NCBI RefSeq assembly: GCF_029814175.1
Contig: NZ_CP122312.1
Coordinates: forward strand, 930,001-994,000
Reading direction: 5' to 3'
Source of the DNA: Halospeciosus flavus
Lineage (GTDB): Archaea > Halobacteriota > Halobacteria > Halobacteriales > Halobacteriaceae
DNA: 64,000 nt
Part shown: piece after piece, positions 51,738 through 58,780 of the stretch
How positions within the stretch are numbered: the first letter of the stretch is position 1
Layout: each line of letters begins with the position of its first letter
Made by a program: the position numbers and the translations under genes
Notes under the pieces: model-generated
Database searches by the model: none
Seen by the model: only the letters and a program-made list of their open reading frames with translations
What the model was told of the DNA's origin: nothing

Positions 51738-51926
51738 TTATTCCCAAGACGACAGTTTACAGACGATATCGAGGTCAGCGAGGAGCCAGCAGGTGTCTTC
51801 GGTGTATCCGTTTCCCTGCCAACCAACGAACAGCCGCTCGCGGTCGAACTCCTCGTGTTGCTCGATGATGACCTCCTCCGGCTTTGCCAGCCCCTCACCG
51901 GGGCCAGCACGGGAAGAAGCCGCCAT
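51738..51926 (-). CDS. Small late viral protein (62 aa)
   Basis: A 62-residue protein, MAASSRAGPGEGLAKPEEVIIEQHEEFDRERLFVGWQGNGYTEDTCWLLADLDIVCKLSSWE. Acidic with a plausible beta-rich profile; ends two bases before the terminase start. The opposite strand reads no better. Function unknown. Confidence 0.5.
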   Translation of the reverse strand: MAASSRAGPGEGLAKPEEVIIEQHEEFDRERLFVGWQGNGYTEDTCWLLADLDIVCKLSSWE

Positions 51927-52002
51927 CAGCGTACTCGCAACCGTGGGTTACCGTTATCGAGAGCCGCCACTCCGGGGAGAGCGCATAACTGCGGGAACGC
52001 GC

Positions 52003-52296
52003 TCACGCAAAACGACCCCCGACTGCGCCCTCCTTCTCGACCAGCATCACGTCGCCCTCGTTGTGAGGGAACGGGAACTGGTCGTCGGGGAGGGCCAACG
52101 TGTCAGCGGGGACACCGTGTTCCGGGCGGAGCCGATACCGGACGCCCGAGACCGCCACGTAGACCGGGCCGCCGACGACGTATTCGAGGTCGGTGTAGAG
52201 GTCGTGTGCGACGATGGCGTTCCTGCCGCCGTAGGGTCGAACGTGAACCTCCGGGGCAATCAGGTATCCCGCGCTAAACAGTTGTAGGTACGTCAT
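52003..52296 (-). CDS. Late viral protein, unknown function (97 aa)
   Basis: A 97-residue protein starting MTYLQLFSAGYLIAPEVHVRPYGG. It is beta-rich (HDLYTDLEYVVGGPVYVAVSGVRYRLRPEHGV) and ends VEKEGAVGGRFA. The start is the last in-frame ATG, since the upstream part of the frame is a shadow of the small terminase gene. Lies between the terminase subunits; small accessory proteins of that position sometimes adjust packaging. Confidence 0.5.
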   Translation of the reverse strand: MTYLQLFSAGYLIAPEVHVRPYGGRNAIVAHDLYTDLEYVVGGPVYVAVSGVRYRLRPEHGVPADTLALPDDQFPFPHNEGDVMLVEKEGAVGGRFA

Positions 52297-52300
52297 ATTC

Positions 52301-53065
52301 CTATTCCGCAGAATCCGAGTCCGATGGAGGCCCGAACTCGTCCGGGTCGTAGGCCTTGTCGGACTGGGTGATGAGCGAGGCCCCGACCTCCGCAAACGAC
52401 TTGATGAGGTCGCTGGCCTCGTCCGTCTTCTCGGCCTTGAGCCGGGCCTTCCGGCTGATACCGAGATTGTCCTCCATCCGCATAATCAACTTCCGCTGGC
52501 GTTGCATCATATCAGCGAGGTAGTGGGGGATATCATCGAAATACATCTCCCCAGAGGGACTGAAAACGCGCTTCTGCCCCTTCTCGCCTTCCTTGAAAAT
52601 CCAACCCTCGGCTCGCTCTGCTCGAATAATCTCAAGAGCAAGCGCGTGGAACTCGTACTCCGCGTTCGGGTCGGTGGCGGTGTCTACTCCATAAGCATCG
52701 GGCCACTCCTCCGTGACCCACTCGTAGAGTTCGACCTGCCACTCGTTCCCCTCGCGGGTCATCGTGTCGAGTAGCGCCTTGCGTGTTGCCTTCATACCGT
52801 GTTTGAGATTAGCGTATTTGTCGAGCGTTTCTGGGTTGCCGCCCGTCGCGCCGCCGTGGAACTTGCACCGCTTCGATTTGTAGTCGAGGTCGGTGTTCGC
52901 ACAGTAGCGGTCGGGGCCGTCGTAGTCCTCGGGCTGTCGAGGAATCTTAGCGAGACAGTAGCAGTCCTCGAAATCGTAGATTTTGGAGCGCGGCTTCTCG
53001 GAGAACTCGGCCCGCATCTGGGCCAATTCCTCCTCGGTCTTGCCGCTGACTGACTGTTTCGCCAT
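52301..53065 (-). CDS. terS: Terminase, small subunit
   Basis: A 254-residue protein. The segment YKSKRCKFHGGATGGNPETLDKYANLKHGMKATRKALLDTM matches the 'CxxHGG...GN..al.HG' signature of small terminase subunits, preceded by a cysteine pair that may bind zinc. The middle is helical and the C-terminus is acidic. Start at 53065 (MAKQSVSG) has the first coding-like residues; the frame continues 20 codons upstream into the leader. First gene of the long late transcript; the leader in front of it (53,066-53,330) contains a nested hairpin. Confidence 0.8.
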   Translation of the reverse strand: MAKQSVSGKTEEELAQMRAEFSEKPRSKIYDFEDCYCLAKIPRQPEDYDGPDRYCANTDLDYKSKRCKFHGGATGGNPETLDKYANLKHGMKATRKALLDTMTREGNEWQVELYEWVTEEWPDAYGVDTATDPNAEYEFHALALEIIRAERAEGWIFKEGEKGQKRVFSPSGEMYFDDIPHYLADMMQRQRKLIMRMEDNLGISRKARLKAEKTDEASDLIKSFAEVGASLITQSDKAYDPDEFGPPSDSDSAE

Positions 53066-53150
53066 ATTAGGGTACTGAAAGGGGGAGAGTAGAATGGGCA
53101 GTAGAAGATGCCCGTAGTAGACCAACCAGAAGTGACCACTCCGGTTTAGT

Positions 53151-53205
53151 CCAATCCAGCGGGAACGCCGACTCCCTGATTAGGAGTCTCCGTTCCCTGA
53201 ATTGG
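53151..53205 (-). promoter_or_regulatory. Nested three-stem hairpin in the probable late-operon leader
   Basis: The arms CCAAT/ATTGG (53151-53155 with 53201-53205), GGGAACG/CGTTCCC (53161-53167 with 53191-53197) and GACTCC/GGAGTC (53170-53175 with 53183-53188) stack around a CTGATTA-type loop. The 55-base element lies 86-140 bases before the terS start. A TATA box for the minus strand at about 53,331-53,341 would put it in the 5' leader of the late message. It may be a regulatory leader structure or a protein-binding cruciform. Confidence 0.55.
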
Positions 53206-53317
53206 GATAGAAGGGTAGAACCGAGACCAACTGGCCCCTATGAGCGGTCACCGGAAAAGACTGAAACAGAAGAACCAGACCCAACTGAGTCCTACTGAAG
53301 CCAGTTTGTCTCACTCC

Positions 53318-53341
53318 TAATAATATACACCCTTTTATATA
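53318..53341 (-). promoter_or_regulatory. Divergent A/T-rich promoter region of the late operon
   Basis: CTAATAATATACACCCTTTTATATAG contains two TATA-like sequences in a GC-rich context. On the minus strand CTATATAAAAG (53331-53341) would start transcription near 53,305-53,310 and give a leader of about 245 bases before terS; on the plus strand TTTTATAT would start near 53,365. Confidence 0.55.
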
Positions 53342-53466
53342 GGGGGTCGGGGGTTTAAGTACGACTTCTCGGAGCGACCGTCAGTTCACCCGGTGGTAGC
53401 ACTCAGAGTACCAGCAATAATTGCCACCTCCCTGAAAATCTACGGTTTTGTGCGCGTTGAAGGGCA

Positions 53467-53531
53467 ACGGGGGAGATTTCAGGCGTCCGCCCCTGTGGTA
53501 GGCAAGCGGACGGACGCCACTTCTCTCCCGT
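53467..53531 (+). ncRNA. Stem-loop element A (covarying pair with element B)
   Basis: The outer stem ACGGGGGAGA with TCTCTCCCGT (53467-53476/53522-53531) has one G-U pair. The inner stem GGCGTCCG with CGGACGCC (53482-53489/53511-53518) is perfect. The 21-base apical part contains GTGGTAGGCAAGCGG. Element B at 54492-54558 has the same layout and apical sequence with different stem sequences, so base pairing rather than sequence is conserved. The G-U pair argues that the plus strand is the RNA strand, but the nearest TATA box (about 53,558) favours the minus strand, so the strand is uncertain. Confidence 0.55.
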
Positions 53532-53671
53532 TACGCTGACACGTAGACGGCACTCGGATATAGCGGTTTCGTGAGAATATAGAAGCACACTTCCAGACCC
53601 TCCACGAAATCCTTTTACGACCCGCTGACCTCCGTTCAGTCGGGGAATCCCTTGGTCGGGATACCCCACAT

Positions 53672-53686
53672 TTGGGTCTGGTTGGT
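53672..53686 (-). repeat. Orphan viral leader motif on the minus strand
   Basis: ACCAACCAGACCCAA directly followed by an ATG (53671-53669), but the frame stops after 11 codons (MWGIPTKGFPD). It may be the remnant of a lost gene or regulate a very short peptide. Confidence 0.6.
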
Positions 53687-53840
53687 CGCCAAGGCCAACT
53701 CAGATGGCGACCGGGGGAGCGTCACAGGGCTGGTTACCCGACTCCCCCACTTTCACACGCTTCATCGAGCCGTAAGCGGCAGGAACGCTGATACCCCACA
53801 CAGGTTTTTAAGACAGAAGCCCGGATTCTCACCCAACGCG

Positions 53841-54404
53841 ATGAATCTGAATCCGGCCATACTCTTCTTCTCCATCATCGGTGCCGCCTTTTCTTTCTTG
53901 ATTTGGCGAAGTAGCGAATCCAGAGACCTCTATTCACAGCAAGAAATCATCCGAAAGGAGCATCTGAGTGGTGAAGATGATGACCCGATAACGATTCCGT
54001 TCCTAATCAACAGCACCCACCTCCATCTGATGGTTTCAATAGACTACATCAAGTGCTATGAACCCGAGCCAACCCGTCGATACCGGCTCAAGCGGTTCAT
54101 TTACGGGAGTAATGGTAATACTGCAATCAAACTGTCACTCTATTGGAGTGAGATTCCAGACGTGATGCCCGAACTCGGTGGTTTAAATCTGGAACGGGCC
54201 ATCAGCAGGCTGGATGACGCCGAAGAGTTTGATGGAAAGATATCCCGTTCTGGATTCGGAAAACAGAATATAGAGATTTTCTCCACCCGACCGAGGAAGG
54301 TTGATAGAGAACTCAATACGTTCTTCAATTTGGTTGAGAAGGCGGTCGAGCAGGAGATTGAGGAACACCAAGCAACGGAGGAGACCGAAGCGAAAGAAGC
54401 GTGA
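53841..54404 (+). CDS. Membrane-anchored viral protein, unknown function (187 aa)
   Basis: The protein has 187 residues. The N-terminal MNLNPAILFFSIIGAAFSFLIWRSSE is a single membrane anchor, and the remaining soluble part (FLINSTHLHLMVSIDYIKCYEPEPTRRYRLKRFIYGS...RKVDRELNTFFNLVEKAVEQEIEEHQATEETEAKEA) ends in a coiled coil. Its composition is less acidic than chromosomal proteins and codon use is more A/T-rich, a sign of recent or independent origin. The longer frame from 53652 has no coding signals before this ATG. First gene of the plus-strand cluster; the function is unknown. Confidence 0.6.
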   Translation: MNLNPAILFFSIIGAAFSFLIWRSSESRDLYSQQEIIRKEHLSGEDDDPITIPFLINSTHLHLMVSIDYIKCYEPEPTRRYRLKRFIYGSNGNTAIKLSLYWSEIPDVMPELGGLNLERAISRLDDAEEFDGKISRSGFGKQNIEIFSTRPRKVDRELNTFFNLVEKAVEQEIEEHQATEETEAKEA

Positions 54405-54462
54405 CTGCGGCTCGCCCTGTTCCCGCCGAGTTGGGCGTTTGACACGCTCTATACAGCAAGTC

Positions 54463-54470
54463 CTTATATC
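54463..54470 (+). promoter_or_regulatory. TATA box before element B
   Basis: CTTATATC is centred 25 bases before 54492, which is the first base of the outer stem of element B. This is the correct archaeal distance, and so transcription would begin where the structure begins. Confidence 0.55.
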
Positions 54471-54491
54471 GGGTGACGCTTAGAGGAGGAT

Positions 54492-54569
54492 GGCGACTTC
54501 GATGTAAAGGGGCCTGCCCCGTGGTAGGCAAGCGGCTAAGGCCCCTTTCACGGTCGCCGTTAAGCGACC
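54492..54569 (+). ncRNA. Stem-loop element B with a competing hairpin
   Basis: The outer stem is GGCGAC with GTCGCC (54492-54497/54553-54558), the inner stem is AAAGGGGCCT with AGGCCCCTTT (54506-54515/54539-54548), and the apical loop contains GTGGTAGGCAAGCGG. The downstream GGTCGC with GCGACC (54552-54557/54564-54569) can replace the outer stem and is followed by CGCGTTTT, a candidate terminator. Element A at 53467-53531 shares the apical loop but not the stems. It looks like a riboswitch-type or small-RNA structure with a TATA box in place; the ligand is unknown. Confidence 0.6.
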
Positions 54570-54761
54570 AACCGCGTTTTGGTACTCCTGAGCATAAACT
54601 CGTTGGGTCGAGCCGAGCAGAGCCTTTCACGCACGGGAAATCCCCAGAAAATTATATTTGAGGCTTTTCTATACCCAAAATCAGCATATTTTCGAGGCAA
54701 CTAACGTACTTAAACCGTTTTTTCACGGCGAGTCGTGTAATAACTCCCTCAAGGGTCGTTC

Positions 54762-54782
54762 TAAGCCCCCTTATGGGGCTTA
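54762..54782 (+). repeat. Hairpin TAAGCCCC-CTTAT-GGGGCTTA
   Basis: A perfect eight-base stem with a five-base loop, a member of the CCCC/GGGG hairpin family found repeatedly in this region (also near 55961, 56083 and 56171, and after coding genes at 57076, 61874 and 63806). Confidence 0.75.
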
Positions 54783-55314
54783 TGCGTCCCTTCCCGGCGG
54801 TCTCCCGAGCCAGCCAAGCCCGCTTACTACCCAGTAATAACACCCAGTTAGGCCCGTTCTCGGGCGTCGATACAGTCTTATACGATGACCCAGATATTAC
54901 TCCGCGTAATCGTCTAAGGCCTCCGTCCGGGCAACACCGCTAAAAGCCCCCGAGAGACCGCGAGAGGTATGATTCCGGGCGTTTCAGCCTACGGCGCGGG
55001 TGAGACGTACACGATTGTTCACGGAGACCCTTTCACGGCGACCCTTCAAACGCCGTTCACGGGAGACTCAAGCCCTATGCGGCAGGAATAGCGCCCCCGC
55101 ACCACGGCCCGCCCATCTTGTCAGCCTACCCACCACATCGGCTCTTTATATCTGAAACCGTTGTAAGCCCCCTTCTCGGCAGTCTCAAGCCCCCTACGGC
55201 TCTATCACGGTTGTTTATGGTATGCTATTGCACGATTTAGTGTCAACTATCAGGAGACAGCGGTCTAAGCCCACTCAAACCCTTGTAGACAGCGTTTTCG
55301 AGAGCCACGACAAG

Positions 55315-55322
55315 TTTATATA
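55315..55322 (+). promoter_or_regulatory. TATA box of the large structured region
   Basis: TTTATATA is the clearest archaeal TATA box in this gene-free block. A transcript from it would begin about 25 bases later, near 55,345, just before the first of the hairpins. Confidence 0.6.
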
Positions 55323-55339
55323 CTCCCCGGTCTTACGGT

Positions 55340-56190
55340 AGGATACCGATGAAGGCCCCTCGGGGCTGGAGGATTTTCAACTTGCTTGCCCCCGCCGGTC
55401 GGGTAGGCCGGGGGCAAGAGTGTGGGTATGCTGGTAAGGCACCGGGCAAGTGTGGTAAACGCTCCCGTCCCCCGCGTGAAAAGGAGTAACGCTGGGGAAG
55501 CCCCCTTAACGGCCTGCAAGGGTCGGACTGACGGCTTGAGACCGTCTAAGGGACGTGTGTGCGGTCGCAAAAGCGGCCTATCTGTGCAGGGTGTAAGGCC
55601 CGTAAAACGGCAAAATACCTGTCAATCACCGGAAAAAGAAAATGTAGCGCAAACCCAGCATATCCGGTCTCCCTCGGGAGACAAAGACGGCAAGGCGGTT
55701 AACCAGCCTTGCTTTAAGCCCCCATACGTGCGTAAATGTGGGTAACGCCGACAATTGGCCTAACAAGCCCGGTATTCCCCCTTAGCGTCCTTCCCGCCGG
55801 GGATTGCGCTAAGTTCCATACGTCGTATGGCTACGGCGGGGTTTACCTATGAGACCGTAAACCGGGATTAGGACGTTTAACTAACCGGAAAACGGTAAAA
55901 CACCATTACCTCAAAACCCAGCGGCGATTAGGCTAATCTATCCGTAGTACCTCGCGCAAGCCCCCTTCTGGGGGTTAATCCCGACTATTCCGGGCCTTTC
56001 AAGGCCCGTGGGAAGTCGGCGGGATATGCGACGGGGGAAGGGACTTATCCTGCCTATCCTTCGGGATTAAGTCGTACTAAAGCCCCCTCGCGGGGGTTAA
56101 TGGACTTGGTTTTGGTGGCTTGAAACCGCGAAAACGGACAAAACCGCCGACGAAACCAACTTTCCTAAAAGCCCCCTTCGGGGGGAATAG
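55340..56190 (+). ncRNA. Candidate large structured noncoding RNA
   Basis: About 850 bases of hairpin-rich sequence after a TATA box. Stems (arms): CTTGCCCCC/GGGGGCAAG 55385-55393/55410-55418; GACGG/CCGTC 55530-55534/55542-55546; GGTCGC/GCGGCC with AAAA loop 55563-55578; GTCTCC/GGAGAC 55667-55682; CAAGGC/GCCTTG 55691-55711; CCATAC/GTATGG 55816-55830; GGTTTAC/GTAAACC 55840-55863; CCGACT/AGTCGG enclosing CGGGCCT/AGGCCCG 55981-56019; GACTTA/TAAGTC enclosing ATCC-TTCG-GGAT 56042-56073; CCCCC-TTCG-GGGG 56171-56184. Several have loops favoured in RNA (TTCG, AAAA). No frame is convincing. No match to a known RNA is claimed. Confidence 0.6.
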
Positions 56191-56289
56191 CAAACGGTCG
56201 AAACAAGGCTCGAAACGCCTTGTCCGGGGGAATTAGCCTACCCCGCGCTGACGATGACCTTGGCTCCGTCCCTTGAGGGACGTGAAACG

Positions 56290-56306
56290 AACCAACCAGA
56301 CCCAAA
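56290..56306 (+). repeat. Viral leader motif before the 56310 gene
   Basis: AACCAACCAGACCCAAA directly before ACAAATG, three bases upstream of the ATG at 56310. One of the recurring leaders described in the findings. Confidence 0.85.
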
Positions 56307-56309
56307 CAA

Positions 56310-56891
56310 ATGTTTGAACTCCCGACCCAGACCGACAGCACCGCTAACAACCAGAACGACGCCGACGGCAACGACGAAACCACCTTCGGTGGGGAAAGAG
56401 TCGAAGCCTACGAGGATTACTGGAAAGCCATCTCGATGGTTCGACTTCTTAAGAAGTCCTGCAAGGCCCTCGGCGTCGCAAAAGTGAAGGACGCCGGGAA
56501 GTCGCCGTGGGCTGACCACTACGGCCACTTCGCGGCTATCGCCTACGGCACCGACGATGAGCCGGGCCTTAAGGAGACCTGCAAAGACCTCCCCGGCAAC
56601 CTCCCGACCTACAAAGAAGAGTTCGAGACTCCCGAAGGGGACTTCGACGTGATTACGAAGGATAACGCCGAGGACTTCGGACTTCCCGCCGACGACTTCG
56701 GGGACGACGAAGATGCCATCTTCGTCCCTGTCGAATACGAAGCCCCCGAAGAGGTGTGGTACGAAGTCGAAGCCAACGAGGAGACCGTCACCGAAGTCCT
56801 CGAAGGTATCTCGGGGATTGGCGAAGCCCGAGCCGCCGAGGCCTACAAGGCTCTGAAAGAGGCGGGTCTCCTGAAGGACGACGACAACTAA
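56310..56891 (+). CDS. Helix-hairpin-helix viral protein (193 aa)
   Basis: A 193-residue acidic protein. The C-terminal ~35 residues (TVTEVLEGISGIGEARAAEAYKALKEAGLLK) form a helix-hairpin-helix motif, a non-specific DNA-binding unit found in recombination and topology proteins. The centre (YWKAISMVRLLKKSCKALGVAKVKDAGKSPWADHYGHFAA) is helical and basic. The start is set by the viral leader motif. A DNA-binding replication or repair helper is the likeliest role. Confidence 0.7.
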   Translation: MFELPTQTDSTANNQNDADGNDETTFGGERVEAYEDYWKAISMVRLLKKSCKALGVAKVKDAGKSPWADHYGHFAAIAYGTDDEPGLKETCKDLPGNLPTYKEEFETPEGDFDVITKDNAEDFGLPADDFGDDEDAIFVPVEYEAPEEVWYEVEANEETVTEVLEGISGIGEARAAEAYKALKEAGLLKDDDN

Positions 56892-56894
56892 GCA

Positions 56895-56922
56895 AACCAA
56901 CCAGCGACTCAACCTAACCCAA
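56895..56922 (+). repeat. Split viral leader motif
   Basis: AACCAACCAG, then an insertion of twelve bases, then ACCCAA, before the ATG at 56923. A variant copy of the leader. Confidence 0.6.
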
Positions 56923-57063
56923 ATGTTCACCCACTACGACCCTGACGACACCGAGCCGAACGCCCTTGACGACCGCAACGACGACTTCGACCCTGACTTC
57001 GAGATGGACGAACGGCTGGCGTTCAACGACGGCTGGGGGCTTTCCGACCCCGCCGACCTCTAA
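56923..57063 (+). CDS. Small acidic viral protein (46 aa)
   Basis: A 46-codon frame that begins MFTHYDPDDTEPNALD and ends WGLSDPADL, aspartate-rich, preceded by the split leader motif. No family is recognised. It ends immediately before the CCCC/GGGG hairpin at 57,076 that may terminate the preceding transcript. Confidence 0.6.
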   Translation: MFTHYDPDDTEPNALDDRNDDFDPDFEMDERLAFNDGWGLSDPADL

Positions 57064-57075
57064 CCGATACGGCTA

Positions 57076-57096
57076 AGACCCCTTACGGGGTTTAGA
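57076..57096 (+). terminator. Hairpin ACCCC-TTAC-GGGGT after the 56923 gene
   Basis: AGACCCCTTACGGGGTTTA, 13 bases after the stop at 57063. The stem is five bases with a TTAC loop and is followed by a short T run, so it can act as a terminator. Confidence 0.5.
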
Positions 57097-57105
57097 TGGC
57101 GACCT

Positions 57106-57152
57106 GCCGAGAAGGCGGCGGGCTTCTCGCCGGGTTCAATCCCCGGCTCGGC
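57106..57152 (+). ncRNA. tRNA-like minihelix 1 (acceptor + T arm only)
   Basis: GCCGAG (57106-57111) pairs with CTCGGC (57147-57152) as a six-base acceptor-type stem, and CCGGG-TTCAATC-CCCGG (57130-57146) forms a T arm with the universal TTCRA loop. The 18-base connector between has no D or anticodon arm. Not a tRNA, but a structure of the type that tRNase Z and RNase P recognise. Alternatively its connector pairs as CGAGAAG/CTTCTCG. The IS target duplication begins four bases downstream. A second such element is at 60894-60952. Confidence 0.55.
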
Positions 57153-57246
57153 TCTTGGCCGTTAGGCCATCCGTTCTAGTTTAGCGCAGCGATGCATCCA
57201 GAAACGCCGAGCTAGAATCGTCAGTAACTAGGAATTCGAGAATCCG

Positions 57247-58575
57247 GTGGAGAGTGTGTACACACCACCGGATTCAGTAGTTGTGAACCGAATTCAAAGA
57301 GCGTTTCCATCTGATGAGTTGCGCGAGCGTGCTCGCGCAACGAATCTCATCCAGCGGAAGCGCAAATTCGACGTCGTCGCGTTGTTTTACACGCTTTCCC
57401 TTGGCTTTGCTGCCGGATCTGATCGATCCATTCAGGCGTTTCTCGAACGCTACGTCGAGATGGCTGACTGTGACGAACTCACCTATCCGACGTTTCACGG
57501 CTGGTTCAAACCAGGGTTCGTTGCGCTCCTCAGAGAGATTCTCGATGACGCCATCGAGAATCTCGACACGGGCCAAACCGAGCTTACCGGACGTCTCGAA
57601 CGGTTTCGAGACGTCCTGATCGTCGATGCCACGATTATCTCGCTCTATCAAGACGCCAAAGATGTCTACACACTCGATGAGGACCGAGCCGGGGCGAAAC
57701 TCCATCTCACCGAATCGCTCTCAACTGGGCTTCCGACGCGATTCCAGACAACCGACGCGAGCACCCATGAACGGAGCCAGCTACCCACCGGTGAGTGGGT
57801 AGCTGGCGCCCTCATTCTGTTCGATCTCGGCTACTACGATTTCTGGCTGTTCGACCGCATTGACGCCAATGACGGCTGGTTCGTCTCTCGCGTCAAAGAA
57901 AACGCAGATTTCGAGATCGTCGAAGAACTCCGTACGTGGCGAGGGAACAGCATTCCGCTGGAAGGCCAGTCGCTGCAGGCCGTCCTTGACGACCTGCAGC
58001 GACGGGAAATCGACGTACAGATCACGCTTTCGTTCGACCGCAAACGAGGGTCGGGCGCCAGCGCGACCCGAACCTTCCGATTAGTCGGCGTTCGCAACGA
58101 TGGCAGCGGCGAGTATCATCTGTACCTGACGAATCTGGACAGAGACAACTACCGCGCGCCCGATATCGCACAGCTCTATCGGGCGCGCTGGGAGATCGAA
58201 CTGCTGTTCAAAGAACTGAAATCGCGGTTTGGCCTCGACGAGATCAACACGACCAACGCCTACATCATCGAGGCGCTAATCATCATGGCAGCACTCTCGT
58301 TGCTGATGAGCCGGGTTATCGTCGACGAACTCCAAAAACTGGACGCAAAACAGCGAGACTGCGTCGACGACGCCGCGGCGTCGTCGCCGCGCCTCCCTCG
58401 ACGACGCTGCTCACACGCTGTTGAACGGCACGCGCACCTGATACAATTGTATCTAATGCTTGATTTGGGCTATGAGCTGCCGGATCTTGATGCGTTATTG
58501 CTGTGGTCGTCACGGGATCCAAATCCACATCGTCCGAGGTTACGTGAACAGGTGGAGTCAGGCGAGTTCTGGTAA
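57247..58575 (+). CDS. IS4-family transposase (ISH8-type)
   Basis: A 442-residue DDE transposase. VLIVDATIISLYQDAKD holds the first catalytic aspartate, ALILFDLGYYDFWLFDRI the second, and LYRARWEIELLFKELKSRFGLDEI the Y-(2)-R-(3)-E-(6)-K signature of IS4 proteins. It starts with GTG and ends with ESGEFW. Intact, so the element may still be mobile. Less acidic than host proteins, which is common for ISH elements. Confidence 0.92.
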   Translation: MESVYTPPDSVVVNRIQRAFPSDELRERARATNLIQRKRKFDVVALFYTLSLGFAAGSDRSIQAFLERYVEMADCDELTYPTFHGWFKPGFVALLREILDDAIENLDTGQTELTGRLERFRDVLIVDATIISLYQDAKDVYTLDEDRAGAKLHLTESLSTGLPTRFQTTDASTHERSQLPTGEWVAGALILFDLGYYDFWLFDRIDANDGWFVSRVKENADFEIVEELRTWRGNSIPLEGQSLQAVLDDLQRREIDVQITLSFDRKRGSGASATRTFRLVGVRNDGSGEYHLYLTNLDRDNYRAPDIAQLYRARWEIELLFKELKSRFGLDEINTTNAYIIEALIIMAALSLLMSRVIVDELQKLDAKQRDCVDDAAASSPRLPRRRCSHAVERHAHLIQLYLMLDLGYELPDLDALLLWSSRDPNPHRPRLREQVESGEFW

Positions 58576-58780
58576 GGAACTCGCCTGACGGGACGGGCTG
58601 GATCGCCCTGGCCTGATCAGCGACGGCTCTGGAACGGCGGCGCACTCACCACCGCGAGTGCGCCGCCTTCGAAGGGAGACATGACCGAACATCAGCTGAT
58701 CTGCCGGAACAGCAGTTACCTCGCTGTGATTGCGGTCAGACTCGACGCAATTTTGGCACGATCCCCGTCTCAGCCAGTCA
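58576..58780. other. IS right-end noncoding segment
   Basis: About 200 bases between the transposase stop and the right inverted end, with GC-rich short repeats (GAACTCGCCTGA near the stop is the inverse of TCAGGCGAGTTC before it, a hairpin that may terminate the transposase transcript). Confidence 0.5.

Larger units (their letters stand above)
53066..53840. other. Regulatory gap between the late operon and the early cluster
   Basis: A 775-base stretch without a supported gene. It holds the nested hairpin 53151-53205, divergent TATA-like boxes around 53,318-53,341, a viral leader copy lacking a start codon at 53273-53285, stem-loop element A (53467-53531) and a minus-strand leader motif with a start codon (53672-53686, ATG 53671-53669) that runs into only an 11-residue frame. 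The plus-strand TATA-like stretch GTTTTTAAG at about 53,804-53,812 serves the 53841 gene. Confidence 0.7.
54405..56309 (+). other. 1.9-kb gene-free block with dense hairpins
   Basis: No supported protein gene lies here. The block contains element B (54492-54558), a row of short repeats (TTTCACGG, at 54546-54553, 54721-54728 and 55031-55038), many C/G-rich hairpins of the form AAGCCCC..GGGGCTT, a TATA box at 55315-55322, and beyond it an array of perfect hairpins described separately. Its base composition (A/T-richer than coding DNA, with balanced strands) differs from coding regions, and open frames in it encode Cys/Lys/Arg-rich peptides unlike haloarchaeal proteins. Confidence 0.8.

Noticed and set aside
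53240-53320. 26-codon plus-strand frame (MSGHRKRLKQKNQ...)
   Set aside because: No coding support and no TATA box in place; its codons include the orphan leader sequence, so it is likely chance.
53403-53669. 88-codon minus-strand open frame over stem-loop A
   Set aside because: Frame begins two bases inside the leader-linked ATG and not in its frame; composition is non-acidic with no domain. A leader is present, but its own ATG frame stops after 11 codons.
54325-54843. Minus-strand frames of 63-101 codons
   Set aside because: They cross element B and the CCCC/GGGG hairpin and have no leader, promoter or typical composition.
55422-55745. 107-codon open frame inside the hairpin region
   Set aside because: It is rich in lysine, arginine and cysteine and lacks the acidic bias of haloarchaeal proteins; it runs across several perfect stems. 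Better explained by structured RNA.
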